Below, piece after piece: positions 28,002 to 36,837 of a stretch of 43,385 nt of DNA (position 1 is the first letter of the stretch; each line of letters opens with the position of its first letter). The DNA is taken from positions 1-43,385 of the forward strand of contig JADJZY010000022.1 of NCBI GenBank assembly GCA_016715505.1, read 5' to 3'. Origin of the DNA: Bacteroidota bacterium. GTDB taxonomy: Bacteria; Bacteroidota; Bacteroidia; Chitinophagales; Chitinophagaceae. A program made the position numbers and the translations under genes. The notes under the pieces were generated by a model. That model did not search any database and was not told the origin of the DNA. It saw only the letters and a program-made list of their open reading frames with translations.

Positions 28002-29219
28002 TTAGATGTCAAAAATACATGAGTGAGAGCTGTGAATTTTATGCGTTAAATCATAAATGAGGAATATCATTTTTTTGATTCCCCCAAGATGGGTAAAGAA
28101 AATCATCAAAATGCCGATGAACATTATGGTCGCCAGTATGAATAAAAATTCATTTACAAAAGGAATACGGATATATGCAAAAGATGCAATTCCCTGTATT
28201 CCTAGTATGAACTCTGTGGCATAAATTCCACAAAGCAACACGTATTTTCCGAAGACTCGAGATGATGATTGTGCCATTTCATGGGTGTCTTCTTCGTGGA
28301 TAATACCGATTAGAAAAACAGAAACAATCCCTAATAGAACCAAATGTAAATAAGCGATGATAATTGGCCTGAAGCCAAAAGCTAATTTAGCAACAGATGG
28401 AATCACTGAAGCCGTTTGTAGTAGGAATTTGATACTCATGGCAATAGACAAGACCCATATGACCAAACGAAAAAAAGCGGTTAAGCGCGTTTGAATCAAT
28501 GTATAAATAACACGAAGCTTATTTAATGTTATCATCCAGGCGCTCAACTGAACCAATGCAGAAACAACCACGATATAATATACCCAATTGGGTAATGGTA
28601 ACCAAAGAGCTGACAAAACGTATGCCGGAAAACAACTTAAAGTAAACATCCAAAATACATAAGACGGGAGGGGCGAAGTGATATTTTGTTTCTGTATCAT
28701 TACAATCAAAAGACCTATGCACGCAAAAAAGAACCAACCATTATACATAAAATGAAGGTAAAAATAGACTGAAGCCAAATACAAGTTCTGGGTGACTAAT
28801 TTATTGACCATTAGATACGCCAAAACAAAAGTTCCAATAGATGCGAGGACGTTGAATATCAGCGCAGCTCTAAACCACCTGCTGGCACCACTCTGTAAAG
28901 AAACAGATTTGGAGTCTCGCAAAAAGAAAAAGGTAAATAAATAAGAAATTAAAATTGAGCCGGTAGAAAATGTAATAGAAATTGGGTGATATCCCCATAG
29001 AATAAAGGAGAAAAGCATACCATATCCGCATACCAAATTCCCAAATATCAAGTTATGATATTTGCGATTGATTGTCAAATTACTACCTAATTCAATATAA
29101 GAAACCATCAATACCATCAGTAAATGACTAACCCAACCGTAAAAGGCAAAATGAGAATGAGCATGTTGAAGATGCTTCTGATCTAAATATGGGAAGTCGA
29201 ATCCAATTTTGTATCGCAT
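28002..29219 (-). CDS. unidentified polytopic His-rich membrane protein
   Basis: 405 aa from the ATG at 29219 (a GTG two codons earlier is also possible), with about 11-12 hydrophobic helices. The N terminus has a striking His cluster, DQKHLQHAHSHFAFYGWVSH (His16, 19, 21, 23, 32). Later helices carry single buried histidines in YFYLHFMYNGWFFF and AYLHLVLLGIV. The spacing recalls heme-copper oxidase subunit I, NO reductase and NnrS relatives, but I cannot assign it and the classical binuclear-centre motif is not evident. It sits between the Crp/Fnr gene (64-base gap) and the FAS1 lipoprotein (10-base gap) in one operon. Context suggests NO/N2O or copper/heme biology; this is inference. Confidence 0.6.
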   Translation of the reverse strand: MRYKIGFDFPYLDQKHLQHAHSHFAFYGWVSHLLMVLMVSYIELGSNLTINRKYHNLIFGNLVCGYGMLFSFILWGYHPISITFSTGSILISYLFTFFFLRDSKSVSLQSGASRWFRAALIFNVLASIGTFVLAYLMVNKLVTQNLYLASVYFYLHFMYNGWFFFACIGLLIVMIQKQNITSPLPSYVFWMFTLSCFPAYVLSALWLPLPNWVYYIVVVSALVQLSAWMITLNKLRVIYTLIQTRLTAFFRLVIWVLSIAMSIKFLLQTASVIPSVAKLAFGFRPIIIAYLHLVLLGIVSVFLIGIIHEEDTHEMAQSSSRVFGKYVLLCGIYATEFILGIQGIASFAYIRIPFVNEFLFILATIMFIGILMIFFTHLGGIKKMIFLIYDLTHKIHSSHSCIFDI

Positions 29220-29289
29220 GAGCACCCTAAAAGAGCAACTATCGCAAAATTAATCAAAGCGATTCGTATCCAATTGGTTCTATTGAACA

Positions 29290-29880
29290 TTAAAAATAAA
29301 GTTTTCTATCTTCTATATGAACCAATTTCAAATAACTCATGGTCTTTAAAGTTCTGATAACCGTTTCGACTCTTAAGCCAACGAAATCAGCAATTTCCTG
29401 TCGGGTAAAAGGAATATGAATGCGTGAAGAGGGGTGTCCCTTTTTACGTTTATAGTCAATTAAAAATGCCATGATCCGGTGTTCCGTTTTTTGATTGATC
29501 AACTCGCGCGAAGTAACAGATTTGACATAACATCTTGACGCCATAAGCAGCAACAAGTTGTGCTCTATTTCCCGGTGTTCTTCAAGCATTTGTTGGAAAC
29601 CTGATTCGTGTAGTTTGTAAATGATTGAACGATTCATACTTTGAGCAGAAGAAGGATACCTTTCCCGGATAAGCATTGGAGGTTCTCCGAAACTATCTCC
29701 GTCGGAGAACATGCCCTGTGTGAATGATTTCCCATCTTCGCTTGTACTAAATAATTTTATTTTGCCACGAATGACTTGAAAATAATATTTGGCATAATCG
29801 CCTTCATGAAAGATAAATTCATCCTTCTCAATAATTTTCTGGAGTGCCCCATAGTGCATTAAGATACTAGAATCTATCAC
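29290..29880 (-). CDS. Crp/Fnr-family transcription regulator
   Basis: 196 aa from a GTG at 29880; an ATG at 29859 is an alternative. The N-terminal cyclic-nucleotide-binding-like domain (FIFHEGDYAKYYFQVIRGKI, KLFSTSEDGK, DGDSFGEPPML) is followed by the dimer helix and a C-terminal winged helix. The recognition region is FTRQEIADFVGLRVETVIRT, with the Glu-x-x-x-Arg pattern of Fnr-like readers of TGA half-sites. Only one Cys is present, so it is not an Fe-S Fnr. A Dnr/Nnr-like NO or redox sensor is more likely. Its own promoter carries the palindrome also found before the nos operon, which points to autoregulation and nos control. Confidence 0.88.
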   Translation of the reverse strand: MIDSSILMHYGALQKIIEKDEFIFHEGDYAKYYFQVIRGKIKLFSTSEDGKSFTQGMFSDGDSFGEPPMLIRERYPSSAQSMNRSIIYKLHESGFQQMLEEHREIEHNLLLLMASRCYVKSVTSRELINQKTEHRIMAFLIDYKRKKGHPSSRIHIPFTRQEIADFVGLRVETVIRTLKTMSYLKLVHIEDRKLYF

Positions 29881-29899
29881 TACTGTGAATTTATTACAG

Positions 29900-29907
29900 C
29901 AAAGTTA
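29900..29907 (-). promoter_or_regulatory. TAnnTTTG -7 element of the Crp/Fnr operon
   Basis: On the minus strand TAACTTTG is an exact consensus match, ending 20 bases before the GTG start. The operator centre at 29937.5 lies 37.5 bases upstream of its end, nearly the same geometry as at the nos promoter. Confidence 0.6.
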
Positions 29908-29928
29908 TAACATAAAGACCCCTTTAAA

Positions 29929-29946
29929 TTATGATATCAGTCATAG
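29929..29946 (-). promoter_or_regulatory. Crp/Fnr-family operator upstream of the regulator gene
   Basis: TTATGA-TATCAG-TCATAG as written on the plus strand: an inverted repeat with five of six pairs and the TGA-N6-TCA core. It shares the half-site TTATGA and the six-base spacer with the operator at 19770-19791. Confidence 0.7.
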
Positions 29947-29996
29947 AAAAATATTCGTTATTGAATATACATCGTGTTTAAGAAATATGTAGGGGT

Positions 29997-31775
29997 TCAT
30001 TCTAGTGTAGAAATTGATAAATCATCTATCCAAATCTGATTTGGGCTATTGGCATTCCAGAACGAAATACTGATAGCATCGAATGCTTCGGGGCATTGGG
30101 CATCCAGCCAGATTCTCTTTTTTTCGCCCGCATTCAAAAAACGGAAAATTCGAATCATATGACTTTGAATTTCAATATTCTTCCGGAAAAATCGAACGAT
30201 GAAATGCGTTTGTTTCGATAAATCCCATTCTTTTTCCTGACACCAAAAGAGTGCGGAGGCTCGAATGATTCTGGGGCGATTTGTCCAGGTGGAACATGGA
30301 TATTCTTTGGTCTTGTCATGGTACGCATCCAATCGAATACAAGGGTTGCTTGCTTCCTGAACAATATAGTTCGCTGTGTCGGAGTCCAGCGTATTGATGT
30401 AAATCAGAGATTCGACTGTGATGGGTTTTTCATGGATATAATTGTTATCCAGCAATTTGTTGTATTCAGGATCAATGCTCCAACGCCCTATGGTTTTTAA
30501 ATAATACTGTTTGGACGCCTGCGAAACCTGTATCGTTCCGGCATGGGCCTGATAGGTCCACCAAAGGTTGATATATACTGTAGGTACGCAAAAGAGGATG
30601 AGAAGCAGGGCTAATTTTTTTCGTAAAACAAATTGTATCAGCGAAGCCAGTGCAATACTAATTGCCGGATAATATTGTACCATGGCCCGACCGGAACCTC
30701 CGCCATAATCCCATACATCCCATGCAGTAGTGATATAAAATGCCAAAGCAATGAAGATAAAAAAGACCAAGCCATTTTTTGTTCTAAAAAGCATGATGAA
30801 AACAGCAGGAAATGCGAGTATCATCAATGGGCAATAAAGCAGCCAACCCGAACGAAAGTTAATCAGAAAATCTCTGATATGGGGACTCAACCAGCTAAAT
30901 CCCTGATTGCCGTATGAATACATTAACCAATGACCGGAATAAATTTTCCAATAGAGCATTTGAATAAAAAAGAAGAGACAAACCGGCAGGAATAGTATCA
31001 GTAATTTTTGAGGCGATTTCAGCCATGCCTGCATTTGTTGACGACAGGTACTGATATTGCGAATATGCCAGGCTAAAGGGATGAGCAAGGCAATGATTTC
31101 CGTCGGGCGAATCCACATGGCTATTCCACAAAGAATACCAATCCACCCCAAATATTTTGAATTAGGAGATTCTTCATGGTATTTACGACTCAACAATAAA
31201 ATACCCACATAAATAGTAAACAAAACCTGATGGGTCATGGCCTGGTCGATGGAAGAGTAATTCAGGAAATTGCTTCCAAAAACAAGCAACAAAAGAACAA
31301 CACCCGTTACCAAATCAGAAAAAGTGTACAACAGAAAACGGCGCAATAACCAAAGCCCGATGAAAGCATATATCCACATGCCTAATCCAATACCAAGTTG
31401 ATACGGAAAAGAAAATCCATCGGCAGGATATTGCCCGCTCAGCAAAGCATACCCATGTGCGATAAAGAAAAAGGGGGCCATCATCAAGGCTTGACCACCC
31501 GAATATTTGAGAACTTTTTTCCCTTCTTGTGTAACATGAATTTGCTGAGGGTCTGGTGTTGGTCCATACTTTTGAATCATTGAATCCAGAAAACCAAATT
31601 CTTTTAAATCATGGTAAATAAATATGGCCGGGAGATACATGTAATAGCCCGAAACATCCCACGAAATGGTTGACTCTGTTTTGGATTGATTCCATCGCGG
31701 ATAAAAGAAGAACCCGGTCCAAATCATTAACACAAAACAAAACCATAAGGAAATTTTTGAATAAGGATTGATCAT
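29997..31775 (-). CDS. GT-C-like polytopic membrane glycosyltransferase
   Basis: 592 aa. Residues 1-390 contain about ten or eleven membrane helices; the first loop has ISWDVSGYYMYLP with an acidic residue where GT-C (PMT/ArnT-like) enzymes keep their catalytic Asp. Loops with YSSIDQAMTHQVLF, MWIRPTEIIALLIPLAWH and WDVWDYGGGSGRAMVQYYP fit the same fold. Residues about 420-592 are a soluble beta-rich domain (LDAYHDKTKEYPCSTWTNRP, SISFWNANSPNQIWIDDLSI) that looks like a carbohydrate-binding sandwich facing the periplasm. The family transfers sugars from lipid-phosphate donors. Acceptor and donor are unknown. A degenerate -7 box (TAACTTTA) lies near 31795. Confidence 0.65.
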   Translation of the reverse strand: MINPYSKISLWFCFVLMIWTGFFFYPRWNQSKTESTISWDVSGYYMYLPAIFIYHDLKEFGFLDSMIQKYGPTPDPQQIHVTQEGKKVLKYSGGQALMMAPFFFIAHGYALLSGQYPADGFSFPYQLGIGLGMWIYAFIGLWLLRRFLLYTFSDLVTGVVLLLLVFGSNFLNYSSIDQAMTHQVLFTIYVGILLLSRKYHEESPNSKYLGWIGILCGIAMWIRPTEIIALLIPLAWHIRNISTCRQQMQAWLKSPQKLLILFLPVCLFFFIQMLYWKIYSGHWLMYSYGNQGFSWLSPHIRDFLINFRSGWLLYCPLMILAFPAVFIMLFRTKNGLVFFIFIALAFYITTAWDVWDYGGGSGRAMVQYYPAISIALASLIQFVLRKKLALLLILFCVPTVYINLWWTYQAHAGTIQVSQASKQYYLKTIGRWSIDPEYNKLLDNNYIHEKPITVESLIYINTLDSDTANYIVQEASNPCIRLDAYHDKTKEYPCSTWTNRPRIIRASALFWCQEKEWDLSKQTHFIVRFFRKNIEIQSHMIRIFRFLNAGEKKRIWLDAQCPEAFDAISISFWNANSPNQIWIDDLSISTLE

Positions 31776-31911
31776 AACAGGGAATGAATGACTAAAGTTA
31801 GAGAAAATTTTCGCTTTTGGTTTTATGAAAAAAAATCATAATGACCTCGAACTGAATGTTGTCCTCTTCATCAAGAATCTTCCTATCTTGCCGTCATTAC
31901 TCGTAAGGACC

Positions 31912-33057
31912 ATGCCAACTGATTTGTCTATTTGGGAAAGAAATCATTTTACACAGTATGATATCATCATCATTGGGAGCGGTATCGTTGGTTTGTGCAC
32001 CGCCTACTATTTATCCGTATCTTATCCGGAAAAGCGCATCATCATTCTGGAAAGAGGATTAATACCCAGCGGGGCCAGCACAAAAAATGCCGGTTTCGCT
32101 TGTATGGGTTCGCTCACAGAATTGCTGGATGATTTACAACACATGCCCGAACAAGCAGTGCTTGATTTGTTTGAGATGCGCCGTCAGGGTTTGACCAGAT
32201 TACAATCAATTCTTGGCAAGGATGCGATGGGCTATCAACAAAATGGAAGTTATGAATTAATCAGGTCCGATGAAATGGAGGCCCTAGACTATTTAGATCG
32301 TTGTAATTTATTGCTCAGGGAATTACTCCACGCCGACGCTTTTTCTTTGTGTAATCATTTGATACCCTCATTTGGATTTAAAGGTGTGGAAGCAATGGTA
32401 CAAAACCTTTGTGAGGCAGAAATAGATACCGGTCAAATGATGTCAGCTCTGATTGGAATGGTTACAAAAAATGGGGTGCAGATTAAAACGGGAAGTGTTG
32501 TAGCCTATTTTGAAGAGCATGAAAGCGGTGTGGAACTTGTCCTGAAAAATCCATTGGATGCCTCAGATTTTAAAATGCAGGCCGATCATCTTTTCGTATG
32601 CAACAATGCCTTCGCTAAAAAGTTATTGCCCGAAGCAGATATCGCACCGGGTCGTGGACAAGTGCTTATTACCCAGCCAATCAACGGACTCCGTTTTAAG
32701 GGCATTTTTCATCTACACAAAGGCTATTATTATTTTAGGGCGTATCAAAACCGGGTTTTACTGGGCGGCGGACGGCATAAGGATTTTGAAGGAGAAACAA
32801 CTTGCGAATTCGGTCTTCACCCACAGCTACAAAATGATTTGGATGAAATGCTTCGCCATTTGATTTTGCCCGATCAGGCGTTTGAAATTGATTTACGCTG
32901 GTCGGGGATCATGGCATTCGGGCCCAACAAAAAACCCATCGTTGAACAGTATAGTCCGCGCATTTTTGCGGGCGTTCGTATGGGCGGAATGGGCGTGGCC
33001 ATCGGGTCGCAAGTGGCTTTCCAACTCAGCGAAATGTATCGAAAAAACCGGGCTTAA
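31912..33057 (+). CDS. FAD-dependent oxidoreductase of the DAO family
   Basis: 381 aa from the ATG at 31912; an upstream in-frame ATG at 31825 would add an unlike 29-residue extension. The Rossmann FAD motif is YDIIIIGSGIVGLCTAYYLS, with the adenine-ribose acid in IIILERG. It is followed by SGASTKNAGFACMGS, typical of DadA/glycine-oxidase-like proteins. The C-terminal FAD-contact region is IFAGVRMGGMGVAIGSQVA. A likely function is oxidation of an amino acid or N-methyl amine; the substrate is unknown. It is transcribed divergently from the GT-C gene, and its stop overlaps the stop of the convergent outer-membrane gene. Confidence 0.85.
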   Translation: MPTDLSIWERNHFTQYDIIIIGSGIVGLCTAYYLSVSYPEKRIIILERGLIPSGASTKNAGFACMGSLTELLDDLQHMPEQAVLDLFEMRRQGLTRLQSILGKDAMGYQQNGSYELIRSDEMEALDYLDRCNLLLRELLHADAFSLCNHLIPSFGFKGVEAMVQNLCEAEIDTGQMMSALIGMVTKNGVQIKTGSVVAYFEEHESGVELVLKNPLDASDFKMQADHLFVCNNAFAKKLLPEADIAPGRGQVLITQPINGLRFKGIFHLHKGYYYFRAYQNRVLLGGGRHKDFEGETTCEFGLHPQLQNDLDEMLRHLILPDQAFEIDLRWSGIMAFGPNKKPIVEQYSPRIFAGVRMGGMGVAIGSQVAFQLSEMYRKNRA

Positions 33058-33836
33058 AAATTGTAACCAATATTGATGCCGAGTAAACGGAAGCCTAATC
33101 CTGTTCGGCTAATATCCGTATCGATTCCTTCCTGATTCCAACTCAGTGTTTTTGCATTGGAAATGATCGGTTCAATATTGCTTGAAATAATCGCACGTTC
33201 AAATTCATTGATGTTGTTTACAGGAAGTGTTGATTTTAGTTGTGCTTTATTATATCCAAACCAGGGCCCTGCAAACCAAAAATCAATGCTGAGGTGTTTT
33301 TTAGTTAGTACTTGTAACCCCAATAGGATGCCACCTCCAAAATGGTTTTCCCTCAATGTGGCTTTCCCGGTGCGTTGTACCACCGAATTATTTTCATAGT
33401 ATTTGAAATCGAAACGGATTTGATCGCGGTTGTATCGAAAAAAGGGCGCAAGGTATAATCCTTTGGGGGCCTTCTTTTTAAAGTACAATCGAAATTCTGG
33501 AGTGATACTCAATCTACTCAGTACAGCACTCCGATACATATCGGCGGTACTTGGACTGATACCGGAATTAGCAGCATTATCAGCGGCCAGATCAAACAAT
33601 TTTAAACTGGATTGTGGGCGGTAAATCACACCGATGGCCAGACTCATATTTCGCCTTACCTTGGATTCATATTGCACCCCGAGCGACTTGAACATCAAAC
33701 TGCTCAAGTTGATTTTTACCACATTGGAAGGATAAACAAATTCCTTTTTTTTGCGTTTGTCCTTGTCTACTTGATATCGTTGAGCGTTGGATTGAAGGGC
33801 AAGGCTACAAAAAAGAGCCAGCATGAAAAGTCGCAT
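33054..33836 (-). CDS. putative outer-membrane beta-barrel protein
   Basis: 260 aa from the ATG at 33836, giving a signal peptide (MRLFMLALFCSLALQSNAQR). The charged KDKRKKKEF segment is followed by alternating hydrophobic/polar strands (VVKINLSSLMFKSLGVQYES, NMSLAIGVIYRP, SITPEFRLYFKKK, KGLYLAPFFRYNRDQ). The C terminus ends in Phe (GINIGYNF), the usual signal for BAM insertion. The form is that of the DUF3575-type small barrels common in Bacteroidota. The function is unknown. A degenerate -7 element (TATATTCG on the minus strand) lies just upstream of the start. Confidence 0.7.
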   Translation of the reverse strand: MRLFMLALFCSLALQSNAQRYQVDKDKRKKKEFVYPSNVVKINLSSLMFKSLGVQYESKVRRNMSLAIGVIYRPQSSLKLFDLAADNAANSGISPSTADMYRSAVLSRLSITPEFRLYFKKKAPKGLYLAPFFRYNRDQIRFDFKYYENNSVVQRTGKATLRENHFGGGILLGLQVLTKKHLSIDFWFAGPWFGYNKAQLKSTLPVNNINEFERAIISSNIEPIISNAKTLSWNQEGIDTDISRTGLGFRLLGINIGYNF

Positions 33837-33990
33837 AATCGTTTCTTTCTGCGAATATACGTGATTCGACCTTTGCAAAACAGGGCTTGTAAGTTGGAAA
33901 TCGCGCTTGAACAAAATTTAAGGGACCATGGAGCTTTTAGTCCAATGGTGTAGGCAAAAGGTACATGAGGTGCATTGAATTGAGCCGGGC

Positions 33991-34977
33991 TTAATCGGCA
34001 GCAAAAAATTCAGGAAAGGAGCGCAACATTTTTTCGCTGTTTTGTCGGTTCAACAACAGAAAATCACGGTCGTTCCAATATGCGAAAAAGGAATCAAAAT
34101 CATATTCTTCATTTCCAAGTTTGATGGCAGCTTTGGATCCTTTATCAGGCGGCCGAAAGTAGATCACTAATTTGTCGGGTGATTTTCCCTGACGTTTTAC
34201 GATAACAGTTGCTAATTGATGGCCATGTTGAAGGATCGTATCTTTCAGGCGGTTTTGATTTTCAAATCCGGTACAGAAAATGCCATCCAGTAAACGTACA
34301 TAGGATTCCACTCTTTTGAGATTTACTGGTCCAGCGGGATTTTGATTTCCACGTACCGTTTTTTGCAAAGCATCTAATTCAAAGGAATAATGAAGGGAAT
34401 CTTTATAACTCACTTTTACTTGTTCGATTGCTGCGTTCTGATACATGATTTTCCGATCGCGCCAATCACTTAAAGCTGTAAAATAACGGATGCCTAAAAA
34501 GGTATTTTGTAAAGGCAATTTAACGATATAAGGTTGTTGTGCGCCATCTTGCAGCATATAAGTCACATTGCCCTCACCCGGTTCACGGGCCACATAAAAG
34601 GCATGCGTTTTTTCTTCCCCTTCATATACTTCAATTTTTGTACTATTCGTACTTAGTTTAGTGATGGCGTAATCGTGATAAGAATTCGGTACGGGCTGTT
34701 CGGCTTTCTGATGTAAAAGGGCATCCATTAAAAATTCGACAGCATCTTTTCTTGCCCGGAAACTATCATTGACCACCCAACCATCTGCACTTCTTTTTAA
34801 AGTGATGCGCTCATCTCTTTTACTCACCAAAAAAAGTGCTGTAACCCGACTGCTATCTTTTATTCGGAAATTAGCTTCTTTTTCGTCGAAGAGTTCCGCT
34901 TCTTTTCGGAAAACAATAAAATATGTGGCGATGGTCGTCCCGAGTAATAAAAGTCCATAAATCCAATTTCTCTTCAT
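33991..34977 (-). CDS. DUF4340-like membrane-anchored protein
   Basis: 328 aa from the ATG at 34977, with an N-terminal anchor helix (NWIYGLLLLGTTIATYFIVF) and a large periplasmic part. It has the repeated two-fold pattern of DUF4340 proteins: ALFLVSKRDERITLKRSADG with WVVNDSFRARKDAVEFLMDAL, and later QVKVSYKDSLHYSFELDAL with PVNLKRVESYVRLLDGIF. DUF4340 proteins often occur with GldG-like ABC genes, but no such gene is nearby. The function is unknown. The frame is intact. Confidence 0.7.
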   Translation of the reverse strand: MKRNWIYGLLLLGTTIATYFIVFRKEAELFDEKEANFRIKDSSRVTALFLVSKRDERITLKRSADGWVVNDSFRARKDAVEFLMDALLHQKAEQPVPNSYHDYAITKLSTNSTKIEVYEGEEKTHAFYVAREPGEGNVTYMLQDGAQQPYIVKLPLQNTFLGIRYFTALSDWRDRKIMYQNAAIEQVKVSYKDSLHYSFELDALQKTVRGNQNPAGPVNLKRVESYVRLLDGIFCTGFENQNRLKDTILQHGHQLATVIVKRQGKSPDKLVIYFRPPDKGSKAAIKLGNEEYDFDSFFAYWNDRDFLLLNRQNSEKMLRSFPEFFAAD

Positions 34978-35126
34978 GGCGTAAAAGTACTTCAAAAGCC
35001 AAACTTCTGAATGGCTGCTTTAGAAATCTAGCGGATAAAATAACCGACTTAACCCCAAAATTTGCAACAATGGTTTGATGACTCATTGAAACCGGTGCTT
35101 TGCTCATCACAATCACCCCATGGTTT

Positions 35127-35160
35127 TAAAAAAGAAACAGCCCACCGTTGAGATGAGCTG
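35127..35160 (-). terminator. intrinsic terminator of the Kelch T9SS gene
   Basis: On the minus strand CAGCTCATC (35160-35152), a five-base loop and GGTGGGCTG (35146-35138) form a nine-pair stem with two G-U pairs, directly followed by TTTCTTTTTT. It lies about 70 bases after the stop at 35229. Confidence 0.8.
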
Positions 35161-35228
35161 ATTTCCTTTCATACAGGGTGATGGAATTGGCATCGCTTTC
35201 ACGCAGGTATGATGTGTAAACCCACTTG

Positions 35229-36488
35229 TTACTCGTGAAAAATTTCAATTTTACGGAGGATGGTTCCATTTGCGGTATGCAATCGAAGGATATAGCTTCC
35301 TGCCGAATAATTTTCCAGTTTCCAGGTACATTGATGGTCAAAAGTGATGCTTTGCAAACTGCGACCCGATAAGTCCATGAGTTCGGCTTTTACGGCCTTA
35401 CCCGGATATTCAAGGTGAATGAATTTCGAGGCGGGATTCGGATAAATGAGCCATTTGTTTTGATTCTGTACTTCGGCGATATCCGTTGGATTTAAATTCA
35501 ATTCGTATAAATCTTTGTATGCGAATTCGCCTGATTGAAACTTATACCCGGCTCCGGCATAAGCTTTACCATTGATGACGCCCGATACTGGCCAAAGACG
35601 CCCCGGATTCGGAAAGTTATACGTTGTGGGCGACCAGATTTTATTCGTCAAATCGAATTTCGCAAAACTGGTTGAAAAGAGGGCGTTTGAGCCACCAAGA
35701 TCTTTGTCGCTACCCAATCCACAATAGGCATAATTACCAATCACAAATGCCGTGGCACTTTGAACGGGTCCGAGGAAACTTCCTTTCAAAGTCCAGGTAT
35801 CCGCACTGGCATTGTACTCGTAAGTTGCACTTGTAACAGAATTGGATTCATCAATACCACCCACGATATATCCGAATGAATTGGTCGCAAATCCGGCTGC
35901 ACCAGTTATTCCAATGGGTAAATCATTCTTCTTGGTCCAGGTATTTGAGCCGGGATTGTACTCCCAAACATCCTTGCATTCTATGGCATTGATTCCTTTT
36001 TTTCCACCTACTACATAGGCCTTGTTGTTTAATACAAACACAGCACTGCCGGTTCTGCCAGAGTCCGGAAAACTGGCCTTACTCGTCCAGGTATTGCTCG
36101 TGGCATCATACTCATTCAGGTCAGTCAGTAAAGTGGCACCCGGTGAAAAACTCAGGAAATTTTTTGAACCCAATCCAACATAGGCTTTGTTACCAATGCT
36201 AAACGCAATGCCGGCAGAACGGTTGGCTTCGGCAGGCGGTGTTTTGCTCGTCCACGTATCATTGGCCGGGTCGTACATCATCATATCAGGCGTATATCCT
36301 GCCGAAAAACCAACGTATCCGCCCAGAACATACATCTTGTTATTGAGAACAAAACTTTGTGCGGCACCTCGTCCGATTGCACTTTGGGTGATATCTGCTT
36401 TTTTAATCCATTGCGCAGCAGATGCATTTGGAACGATTGTCAGCATGCTTTGGAAAATCAATAAGGAAAATAAAAATTGTTTAATCAT
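35229..36488 (-). CDS. T9SS protein with Kelch-type propeller
   Basis: 419 aa with a signal peptide (FSLLIFQSMLTIVPNASA). About six Kelch-like repeats of 45-55 residues follow, each with a hydrophobic strand, a Gly-Gly and a Tyr/Trp pair, for example VLNNKMYVLGGYVGFSAG with MYDPANDTWTSK, NKAYVVGGKKGINA with WEYNPGSNTWTKK, and GYIVGGIDES with YEYNASADTWTLK. They should close one propeller. The end is a type A sorting domain (KWLIYPNPASKFIHLE, ELMDLSGRSLQS, SAGSYILRLHTANG). A surface-binding role is inferred. The frame is intact and a strong terminator follows. Confidence 0.88.
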   Translation of the reverse strand: MIKQFLFSLLIFQSMLTIVPNASAAQWIKKADITQSAIGRGAAQSFVLNNKMYVLGGYVGFSAGYTPDMMMYDPANDTWTSKTPPAEANRSAGIAFSIGNKAYVGLGSKNFLSFSPGATLLTDLNEYDATSNTWTSKASFPDSGRTGSAVFVLNNKAYVVGGKKGINAIECKDVWEYNPGSNTWTKKNDLPIGITGAAGFATNSFGYIVGGIDESNSVTSATYEYNASADTWTLKGSFLGPVQSATAFVIGNYAYCGLGSDKDLGGSNALFSTSFAKFDLTNKIWSPTTYNFPNPGRLWPVSGVINGKAYAGAGYKFQSGEFAYKDLYELNLNPTDIAEVQNQNKWLIYPNPASKFIHLEYPGKAVKAELMDLSGRSLQSITFDHQCTWKLENYSAGSYILRLHTANGTILRKIEIFHE

Positions 36489-36618
36489 GTTATTATTTTT
36501 TAATACTCACAAGACCACTTCTTTAAAGGAGGGAGTTAGGTTTTAAACCTTAAATCATACCTAATTCAAGTATAAATCAATCTAAACTGCACAATGCGAA
36601 ATACATTTGAATGATAAA

Positions 36619-36837
36619 ATGAAATGGCAGTCATCGCAATGGACCTTGGGCCTGATCGCTTTTTTGCTGGCTACCTTGTTAGGGATGCAAATGCTCTGGC
36701 AATGGCAGTGGCATGAAAAAAAACAGAAGGAGTTTGATGTTCGTATGTTATACATTTTGAATAAGGTACGTGCCAAGTTGCACAATGTGAATGATTGTGT
36801 CAATTTGTTTAGTAAGCCTGCTGTAAATCCCCGCTAG
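36619..36837 (+). CDS. possible small single-helix membrane protein
   Basis: 72 aa from an ATG at 36619, or 76 from a TTG at 36607. One membrane helix (WTLGLIAFLLATLLGMQMLW) is followed by a Trp/Gln/Lys-rich stretch (QWQWHEKKQKEFDVRML) and a polar tail. The stop TAG at 36835-36837 lies inside the left inverted repeat of the element at 36833, so the original C terminus may have been cut by its insertion. There is no known family. The Kelch gene is divergent on its left. Confidence 0.4.
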   Translation: MKWQSSQWTLGLIAFLLATLLGMQMLWQWQWHEKKQKEFDVRMLYILNKVRAKLHNVNDCVNLFSKPAVNPR

